Positions 55,263 to 64,000 of a DNA stretch of 64,000 nt are shown one piece after another. The translations under genes were made by a program, and so were the position numbers. Location: assembly GCA_030141605.1 (NCBI GenBank), contig JAQGDQ010000119.1, positions 62,001 to 126,000 on the forward strand, in the 5' to 3' direction. Source of the DNA: Tubiluchus corallicola (taxonomy: Eukaryota; Priapulida; Priapulimorpha; Priapulimorphida; Tubiluchidae). The first letter of the stretch is position 1; the number at the start of each line of letters is the position of its first letter. The notes under the pieces are model-generated. The model was not told the DNA's origin, made no database searches, and saw nothing but the letters and a program-made list of their open reading frames with translations.

Positions 55263-55766
55263 CAGTGGCGGTTCGTAGCTAATATTAGTGTGGAGGCGCT
55301 GCTTCAGAAAATTTTGAACTATTGTTTTAATACTGGGTAAAACCAAACAAAATTATATAATTTTAAAGTTGTAATTTGTAACTCTAATTTTAAACAAACA
55401 AACACACGAAAGAAAGTTTATACAAAATCTTCATAAATTCCTAAACAAAGAGCTTACTAAAAGCCTACATTGTCGCAGTTTAAGCTTGGTTCATTCACAG
55501 TAAGCACGTGACAACAAACTGTGTGAGCGACAGTACTTTCTCTACCTCGGCTCAACATGTGTACAACAGCAAAACACCGCGTTGCTGGAGCGCCCTGTAC
55601 TGGGCTGTGATGCAAACAGTAGTACTAGCCGCATGTGCTCTGGTTCCGTACAAGTATAAAGATAGAATTAGACAAAAAGGACTTATTGTATCAAATATTA
55701 TCGATAATATTGAGTGAAAATAGGGAATTTTGCTGTTCCACAATACCTATACAGGAGCCGCCACTG
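55263..55766 (+). mobile_element. hAT-type non-autonomous element, complete copy (504 bp)
   Basis: Ends CAGTGGCGGTTCGTAG and GAGCCGCCACTG are inverted. A perfect 8-bp target duplication ATCAGAAT flanks it (55,255-55,262 and 55,767-55,774), as expected for hAT transposition. No coding capacity. Reference copy for the family at 16,520, 18,741, 28,690, 46,792 and 59,117. Confidence 0.95.
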
Positions 55767-56074
55767 ATCAGAATGAACGGTTACCAGATGATTCGGGGAA
55801 ACTTTTTTCTTGTCGACCCTGTACATGTACATTGGACTTGTTGCCGCTAGCAAAATCACTGCATTTGAAGTCTACTGGTTAATCTATGATCCAGAACGAA
55901 GTGGTGCGAATATCGTGCGTCACGCCAGCAGTGATTTCAATTACTTCGCTCAGGATATCAGTAATCAAACGTGAGCGGTTTCTATTGGTTTGTTTATAGA
56001 ATGAAGTGAGCTAGGTTTACTCAGACATATCAGATACTAGGACAAACAGTGCTGGACTTTTCTTTAGGAAATGT

Positions 56075-56222
56075 ATTGTGAGTTGATGGATGGATGGATG
56101 GATGGATGGATGGATGGATGGATGGATGGATGGATGGATGGATGGATGGATGGATGGATGGATGGATGGATGGATGGATGGATGGATGGATGGATGGATG
56201 GATGGATAGATGAATGGATGGG
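56075..56222. repeat. (GGAT)n tetranucleotide array
   Basis: About 33 perfect GGAT units. Confidence 0.97.
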
Positions 56223-56399
56223 ATGGAACGATGAGTAGATAGACGGACGTAGAATAGATTGATGGGAACAATTGTAAGCGAACGAAAAAATAAATTGTTG
56301 AAAACAGCGAGGTCTAAATTGTGGATGAAACAATGAATGTTTGAATTAATAAATGAATCAATTAATAAATAAACGAGTGTACAATAAATCAACGAATAA

Positions 56400-56800
56400 A
56401 TGAATTCACGAATTCATCCTCGCTTTATTTTGTCTTTTTCGCTCATTCATTCAGCCGTTCATCATTAGTAACTCGCCAGTTGCTATTATTCATACTGCTT
56501 CTTAGAATTCATTAGTCTAGTTAGCCTTCTTTCATTTATGTGTTTGATTATTTGTTTGTCCGTTTACCGCTGCCTTCATTCCTTCTTTGATTTATTTATT
56601 CATTCTTGCTCTTATTTATTCCTTAATTCATTTAGTCGTTTGTTAGTTTACTCAGCTAGTCGCTCATTCGCTCATTCTAATGTCAACTGCTTCTCAGTTG
56701 TTCCTACAATTTTTATCTATCTGTCTGTCTGTCTGTCCGCCCACCCGCTCACCCGTCCATCCGTCCGCTCGTCAGTCTGTCCCGTTGATTCATATACTCC
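56400..56800. repeat. Degenerate CATT/CTGT/CCGT tetranucleotide sequence
   Basis: Low-complexity region with TTCATTCA and CTGTCTGT blocks. The open frame at 56,538-56,867 is not credible as a gene. Confidence 0.6.
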
Positions 56801-56861
56801 TCGATACCTTCAGGCAAGCTTTTACTTTAAAGGACAAGAAAAAGCACTCTTCATAAGCAAA

Positions 56862-57228
56862 GCTTAAAAAATCGTCTTGAAATTTTATACCACTTACATG
56901 CTGCCTTATTACATACGGAGATTGCATTAGCAGTAACGTTATAAAATTCTTATATATTTAAACACCTGCGGTGACTGTTAGGCACAGCCATTTTAACGGC
57001 TAAAGGTCCTTTTACACAAATTTAGATGACATTGTATAAAGTTTGAAAAAAATAATCAGAGCATTAGCGACACACTCGTCACTAACTGAGCAAATTTCTA
57101 AATTACTTTATATCGTCAATAATACCAATAATATGTTTTTTGTGAAGAAGTGGTGCACACTGGGATGGTGAGTCAGTGACGCTTTACCAGATGGCACGAA
57201 TATGTAGCTTTTTGGCAATAGAGAATGC

Positions 57229-57317
<89 letters not shown>

Positions 57318-57440
57318 TTTTAAATTACTAAGAATTTTCTTTTCTACTCAAATAAGTCTTTCAAGCAGGTAACAGAAATGGGAAGGTTTTTCGGGACATG
57401 CTTTAAAATTGCGTTTCTTCCCTGTTATTGTCCTGACATG
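56862..57440. mobile_element. 43.1-kb element family, copy split by (AAT)n
   Basis: Starts AAAAAATCGTCTTGAAATTT. Interior matches 43,150-43,560. A pure (AAT)n tract occupies 57,230-57,316. Confidence 0.7.
57230..57316. repeat. (AAT)n tract
   Basis: About 29 uninterrupted AAT units. Confidence 0.95.
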
Positions 57441-57544
57441 AATTAATTTGCTATCAGAGTGAACACTGAGCAAGACAAAAGAAGCCATAAATAAGACTTA
57501 CGGCAAAACAGCCAAAGCTGTGAACATTCTGATTTTACAAAATA

Positions 57545-57922
57545 GCAATAAGCCATTTCACAGTTCCAGCGATTGATGATGACTGTGAAAAGGTCAAAGG
57601 TGAAGTGCACCAGACAACGCATTTGTGTACACTTGACAACGCCTCGCAGCCCACGCTATTGTAATAGTAACGGTTTGAACAGCTAGATAGAGCCTTGCCT
57701 AGTTCATATTTGCTTGTTCCTAAACAAGATTCTGCTAGTAAATTACTCTAGGCACAGACTAATGTATGATTAGATAAAGTTCACGTAAAAGAACTGAAGT
57801 TACTGAACTGATGTGGCAGACGTCACGTGACGGTTGTACTTAAGACACGTTGCTGTGGTACACTTAACCTTTAACCCGCAGCAACTGCGCGTGCGTACAA
57901 CGAAACTGTGAAAAGGCTTATA
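57545..57922. mobile_element. AATAAGCCTTTTCACAG element, copy 4
   Basis: Left AATAAGCCATTTCACAGTTC, right GAAACTGTGAAAAGGCTTAT. Best-preserved copy. Confidence 0.85.
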
Positions 57923-57924
57923 AT

Positions 57925-58585
57925 CTGCCTTGCGAATATTCTGTTGCCTCTAAAAATTGTTGTAACTTCGTCTTAATATAACCGGCCCGGGTCTCTAGCC
58001 CTTTCTGTAATAATTTCACACGAATCATAAATTTATATTCTATCAGTGAAGCCATAAAGCAATGAACTAATCGCCGTTAGCTCATGAAATGGCTTCAAAA
58101 CATGAGAAATAAATGTTATCATCAAAATCTTTCAACAGTCATGACAAAAATTTATTAGGGGAACTTTACAATTGTCTGTTTAAAACAGATAACTTATAAT
58201 TTATGAGACCGAATTATAATAGTAAAACAATCAATTAAGCTTTGCGTGTTCGCATTAATTATTGCAAGCCTTACATATGTCTCTGGTCTGATTAATTTTT
58301 CAGCCCATAGATAACGAATGATTTCGCGCAATTTTGCAGATCGCGCAAACACTGGATTCAGATAAAAAACAATTCTGCTTCGACGAAAACGCGTAATTCA
58401 TCATTTCACGAGAGCGTATGACGTTTTATTGTAGATTTGGGATATCGTTAAAAGGTTCGTCATTCATGTAAATCGGTCAGAGGAAATTTCATATTCATCT
58501 AAAAGCTGAGCGATGAGAAAGAATGTGCAATGGCGTGGCTAGCAACTCATAGTAGAGTGCGTATCACAGTCCCAAGCTGTCACGC
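57925..58585. other. No feature seen
   Basis: Unassigned AT-rich sequence. Confidence 0.4.
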
Positions 58586-58589
58586 ACAC

Positions 58590-58796
<207 letters not shown>

Positions 58797-59116
58797 GTGT
58801 ACGCCTGTAAAATTCTTTGTATAAACATTAATCACTTTGTCCATCATTCAAACGTTCAAGTAGCGCAACTGAGCATTTCTTAATATGATATAATAAATTA
58901 CCATAACAGTACATTACTACGTTACTAAAGGTTGTGTAAAAAAATAAACTGTGTGGCCTAGGAAAAAGAACGGCCCGGAGTTAGAATTATAACCAAGAAT
59001 ACAAAGTGAGCTTTGTTGACCGTTAGAGGACTCATTGAAAGTTAGGAGCTAAGCTTAACCTGGCTAAGAAATAATAAGTACAATCTTTTTTGCGTAAGAA
59101 CATTCTTCGTTAGCTG

Positions 59117-59635
59117 TGGCGGCTTGTAGCTAAGTTTAGTCGGGGTGCTGCTTCAGAAAATTTTTAGCCATTGCTTTAATACTGTGTAAAACGAAACAAA
59201 CATATGTAATTTTAATGTTGTAATTGTAATTCTTAACAAACAAACATGCGACTGTTTATACATACACTTGATAAAATTCTGAACAAAAAATATTTTTTGC
59301 TTACTTGTCACCTAAATTGTCACAGCTCAAGCTTGATCCATTCACGGTAAGCACGTAACAACTGACAACAAACTGTGTGAGCGACAGTACTTTCTCTACC
59401 TGGGCTCAGACATGTGCGCACTGCCGCATGCACACAACAGCCAAACACCATGTTGCTTGAGCTGTGAGCGTACTGTGCTGGGCTGTGAAGCAAACAGTAC
59501 TACCCTCACGTGCTCCGGTTCTGCACAAGTATAAAGAAAGAATTAAAGAAAAATGACCTATTACATTGAATATTATCGGTAATATTGAGTGAAAATAGTA
59601 GGGGGTGCTGCAGTTCCGCAGTACCCTATACCCCT
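59117..59635 (+). mobile_element. hAT-type element, right end eroded
   Basis: From TGTGGCGGCTTGTAGCTAAG to GTTCCGCAGTACCCTATAC. Matches 55,263 onward but lacks GAGCCGCCACTG. Confidence 0.8.
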
Positions 59636-60039
59636 CGCTAATGTTCTGACTGTTTATTACTGAATGTATTTTACTGCACAGTGTACAGAATTGCTCATAC
59701 GTTCTCCGTGGTGTCACGTGGTCTAGCTGCTCGCAGCTTCAATTTTCATATACCAAATCACAGTGCGGAAAAATAAATTTTTCAAGACTGTTTTGCAAAC
59801 GCGAAGCGCGCATATTGACAAAGCGTGCATCATTACGTTACATTTCTGATCAATTCTAGATTTTCCGTGGTAATGCAATACGGTAAATAATGATCAGCTC
59901 TAATGTATTTCACTGTGAAAATATGAACTGGTGCATTGGAATTACTTACATCTGTAATGGGCAACGTGGCAAATCCAAGCTCAGGTTGTCATGATTGATT
60001 GTCAAGTCGGTTGATTTATTTCTCCACACAGGTCTATTT

Positions 60040-60450
60040 CACAATGCCTATAACAAATTATCATCAACTGCTGTTAGTTAATAAATATTATTACAAGTAG
60101 AAATTACATAAATGTGCTATACTCCTCAGAACAGGAAAAATTACTATTACAATAATCTGTCCATTTATTTTACTAATATACTAACCATGAGTTTTAAATA
60201 TTCGCAAAATTTTAATTATAAACTCTCATAATTACCTTCTTAAACATCCCCATATTGCCCTCTGGGTGGCCCCTATAAGCTGCAGCTTCCTTGCTCTCCC
60301 TAAAGCATACGTAATCTATTGTTGTTGTTTACGTTAATAAATTGACAAACATACCCATTATTGGTAATATCTATTTTATGTACCTTCATCTTAAATCTAT
60401 TAAAACTGTTGTTGTGTTAATTCAAATAAATTGAAATTGAATTGAATTGA
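60040..60450 (+). repeat. Probable LINE 3' end
   Basis: CCCTCTGGGTGGCCCCTATA, then AATAAATTGACAAAC and a terminal ATTGAATTGAATTGAAT run. Confidence 0.5.
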
Positions 60451-60479
60451 ATGAGACAAAATTGGGTAGAAGAGCACTG

Positions 60480-60625
60480 TATCTATTTATTTATTTATTC
60501 TTATTCTTTATTTCAGCTCGTAAACATATTGTCCAGCTATCAAAATACAATTATTACTAAAAATATTATTAAATCGTACTTACAATTTACGGAAAATATA
60601 AAAAGATAAAATAGTTAGAATGTTT
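60480..60625 (-). repeat. Probable LINE 3' end, minus
   Basis: (ATTT)n then TTCTTTATTTCAGCTCGTAAAC; resembles the 3' end of the LINE at 4,460 (TTCTTTATTTCAAACATAAG). Confidence 0.4.
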
Positions 60626-60629
60626 ACCT

Positions 60630-61905
60630 AAATGACATACATTAAAAGTACCGTAACTTTTCCGGAGTTCAGTGCGGTTCCGTCTCAGGACGAAATTTCA
60701 CAGCAAATGAGAAATTTAAATGTTACAGCATGCGAGTGTAAAATAAACTTCATTGCATAACCGGTAGCTCCAAAAGAATGACATGTGAACACACTTTTGT
60801 ATAAAAATCAGCAAGCCTACAGTATTCACCTTTACCGCCGTCATGTTACTGCAGAAATGCGAGGAAATTTGTGTTTGCATTAGAATTTCTGCGCATATTA
60901 TCAAAATGCGCAAGTATAAAAGGAATTGCTGGTTGTAACATGTACGATTAGAAAACAAGCAATAGAACCAGCTAAAAACCTGCAGGAGAACAAATGTTAA
61001 CATATTTGGATTTTGCGCTGAAAGATTTAAACACTGACCCTTAGAGATAAATGCACTTGGGGCATTGCAGCGAGTAGGGAGTCCAGGTCAGGTGAACAGC
61101 ATCATGTCCCTGGACGTGATGATGATGATGTTTACAAAAATAGAACAGTGTTATTGAATATTTCCAATAATGAATGACATAATTCTTTGAATTTAATCTA
61201 AAGACTATTGTTGTGAAATAGTAAAAGAAAGACTTCGCTACAGATGCCACCGTGCGTCTAACGCTAATAATATATAAACTTTATGTATTTTTAGTGGATT
61301 TGCAACACAGTAGCATCTGTTACAGATCACAGTATTTCCAATATGTGCAGTAAAGAAATATACAATTAGTTAGTTCGAGTATGTAATAACTCAAAATAGT
61401 TAATTCAAAAATACGACTAGTTCATTAGTTAACATTTAACTGAAATTTACAAAACCGATACAATAGATACGATAACAGAAACGATTTCGCGATGTACGCA
61501 AGCCTATAAGCCCATGCAAAGTATAAGTTGTACATTAAAATGTACAATGTTGCTTCTTAATTCAGAAATCTAATAGATGTGATACATCCAATACATGTAA
61601 TGTTAAATAATTCTATGTTAAAAATAATCCTGCTCTCTTTGTTATGGCCTTTTATTTGTGAGAATTAGTGAAAGAAAGCGTTCATTGAGAAACTAATGTG
61701 AAATAAATGACCTATGACTTAAACTTCAACTGCTAAAAACGACAAACTTTGGTGCAATCATGAAGCACGTGTATAATCTTGCAAAGTCATGATTATATCC
61801 AAGTCGTGATTATAGCACAATGACTACGGTTTTGTGGAGGGAATGGCAACTTGCCCCACATGTCTTCTACCCCCCACTTTCCCCTACATGTATTGACTTC
61901 TGACA
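60630..61905. other. No gene seen
   Basis: AT-rich sequence. Short open frames at 60,716-61,003 and 61,041-61,250 (minus) carry no recognised motif. Confidence 0.4.
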
Positions 61906-61909
61906 TTAG

Positions 61910-62540
61910 TTAAAGGAAAACCGGACCAAATCTTAAATTGTAGGTCAAAACAATCTATTCCTTAACATTTTGAAAGGAAACTCACTATTTTTTTCAAAAA
62001 TGACATACGTGAAAGAATTATTACCATCCAAAGCGCATTTTCACGTTCGCCCCACTAGTTCTTCGCTGTTACATGCATTTCACCATTCGCTAGTTAGACA
62101 GGCACTAGCGTCTGCATTTCGGAAGATTATTGCACACAAAAATAGGTGCTGTACCTCTCAGTTCAGATGTGTTCGTTTGTGATGAACTACACACGTTCGA
62201 CAGCTCGTGAATGAGCTCAGCGGTAAATTTGAATTTTGAATTTTTATCTTAAAACTTTCCTAGTTTCAGTACAACACACTGAATATCTTACAGTAGCACT
62301 GTACTTCAATTTTCACTTTCTCAAATACGTACAACACGCTCGTGGAACATTTTTCCTGTTGAAAATTGTGTTAGTTTGTGATGTTATCAATAGTTGGGCT
62401 CGCCCACCGTTAATTCAGATTTTAATCCATTATTTAATTATCAGAAACGCTTTTGCAGTATAAATTGTGATCAAATGTATACTTTTTATCGGACATGAAA
62501 ATGGGGTAGGTTATGAAAAATCATCCCGTCTTCCTTTAAA
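61910..62540 (+). mobile_element. TTAA-type non-autonomous element, complete copy
   Basis: TTAAAGGAAAACCGGACC at the left; CCCGTCTTCCTTTAA at the right. TTAA at both outer edges. The embedded 70-aa open frame is interrupted in other copies, so it is not treated as a gene. Confidence 0.85.
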
Positions 62541-62888
62541 GAAAACATAGCCTAACAAAGTTGACCAGTCACTGCCCATCAAGAACTGCACGATTCAAGA
62601 ACAGCCAGAAGTTTCTTCGATCAGACTTAAAAGCCACGTATTGATTTATTGATTTTTGCTAGAGTTTCCTCACCGGAGAGAGTAATGTGTTATCTTTAGC
62701 GGCAAATTGAATTTTTTTATTCTCGAGACGACAGGACTGGATCATTTGGTGGAGTTGAGAAACATTTGACTAAGTGTTTACAAGAATAACATCAGCTACC
62801 TTGATAAATTAATTTAATGTGTTTTGGTTATTTTATTATTGTTACTGGTTTAAAGTTTTAAAAGTCTGTTAATGTCTCAACAATATAT

Positions 62889-63100
<212 letters not shown>

Positions 63101-63109
63101 TCAACCGAA

Positions 63110-64000
63110 CTCAATGTGTAGCTCGTGTAAACTGTAAGCTGGATTACTGAATATACAAATCAACGCGGTTTAAGTCTAATCAAGCAGCCAATGTATCAGT
63201 AACTACTCAATGCCTGGCCTGCATCATTTACCCATAATGGACATTGGTCAAGCTTACGTGATGTGGTCACTAATGCTTCACTCATTGAGCAGCAGCATTT
63301 CCTGGTAGGAGTAGTACTACAAATTAGTAGCCGTTTCATGTGCGTCGGCTAGATAAAGCAGAAGCCAATTCAATTTTCACTAGGCTTATAGGAGAAGAGG
63401 GCGGATCCATTCTTGAGGATTCAGTATGGTCAGAATAACAGAATTTAGGCAACAAATGCCTGTAATTAAGGTTAGAAAGCAAGCAACTAGTCATGATAGC
63501 TATCTCTTAATCTTTTTTCATAAGCCGTTTTGTAGAAGATCCCATAAATAAGGTAGTTGGCCTCACTAGCTTCATTAAATTTAATAGGGGTAGCAACGTT
63601 CCGTTTTGTTCTGGCTGCGCCATCTGTCAGAGCAAATCTTAGTTAAATCACTTTGAAAGAATCTGTAACAATTCCAATTTACAGCTCTTAATTGCATTTC
63701 TGTTGAGAGCGCTTGCACAGCAAAGAACGAAAAAGCTCTGCCTGGCTTTAACCCATGCAGGGCTGAATGAATGAATCACTATTGTCAGCTTTCTTACATA
63801 ACGTTTTGGAGATGTTTTATTCAACATTGTTAAGCCTGTGTCATTTGCTATTATACCACTAGAGAATAGCGATTGTGTTGGCATAAAAATTACAAAAAAT
63901 GCCAATTACAATTAATCAAAATGACTACAAACTTGGCAATACACGTCATGGTTGGTTGGTTACTTGTTGGTTGGTTTGTTTGTCTGTCTGTCTGTTTGTT
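63110..64000. other. No gene seen; short (GTTTGTCT)-type repeat at the window edge
   Basis: No supportable gene. GGTTGGTT/TGTCTGTC runs from about 63,950 and continues off the edge. Confidence 0.4.

Noticed and set aside
61970-62182. 70-aa open frame (related frames at 3,145 and 49,922)
   Set aside because: It lies within a TTAA element; frame and start are not conserved between copies, so it is unlikely to be coding.

Overview
This is a piece of nuclear genome from an invertebrate animal. Genes are split by spliceosomal GT-AG introns, simple repeats are very abundant, and the rest is dense with decayed transposons: non-LTR LINE reverse transcriptase remnants, a P-element/THAP transposon, and many short non-autonomous DNA elements of hAT, TTAA-flanked and mariner type. 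Nothing looks bacterial. I cannot name the phylum from the sequence. TTAGGG-like runs inside some repeats fit a TTAGGG-telomere animal.

The one clear conserved gene is a complete orthologue of AUH (mitochondrial 3-methylglutaconyl-CoA hydratase, leucine breakdown). It lies on the + strand in eight coding exons between 10,651 and 39,912 and encodes 305 residues. Every junction keeps phase. A poly(A) signal sits at 40,418. Its 16.7-kb sixth intron (19,427-36,169) is a small landscape of its own. It holds a nearly intact but disabled P element on the opposite strand (20,703-23,713, with 62-63 bp terminal inverted repeats and an 8-bp target duplication). It also holds three tandem copies of an unrecognised small cysteine-rich secreted-protein gene on the same strand as AUH: 27,472-27,813 intact, 30,531-30,690 a broken remnant, and 32,622-33,014 intact with a hydrophobic C-terminal tail. 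These nested genes are the best candidate for something undescribed.

Two AUH exons (5 and 7) run directly into tandem arrays whose units carry splice-donor-like sequence. Inverted copies of one repeat flank exon 2.

Region by region: 1-10 kb is simple repeats, two LINE fragments (2.5-4.1 kb and 4.5-6.0 kb, both minus) and short elements, with an NRF1-type site 0.75 kb before AUH. 10.6-40.4 kb is AUH with its intronic passengers. 40.5-64 kb contains no gene I can support, only repeats: minisatellites at 44.5 and 54 kb, trinucleotide arrays at 48-49 kb, repeated X-box-like sites at 51 kb, LINE 3' ends at 51 and 60 kb, hAT-type elements at 46.8, 52.5, 55.3 and 59.1 kb, and long dinucleotide tracts.

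Exon and repeat boundaries were read by eye. Exon edges are set by splice consensus, phase and protein similarity and should be exact or nearly so. Edges of dispersed repeats are approximate unless a target duplication is stated.
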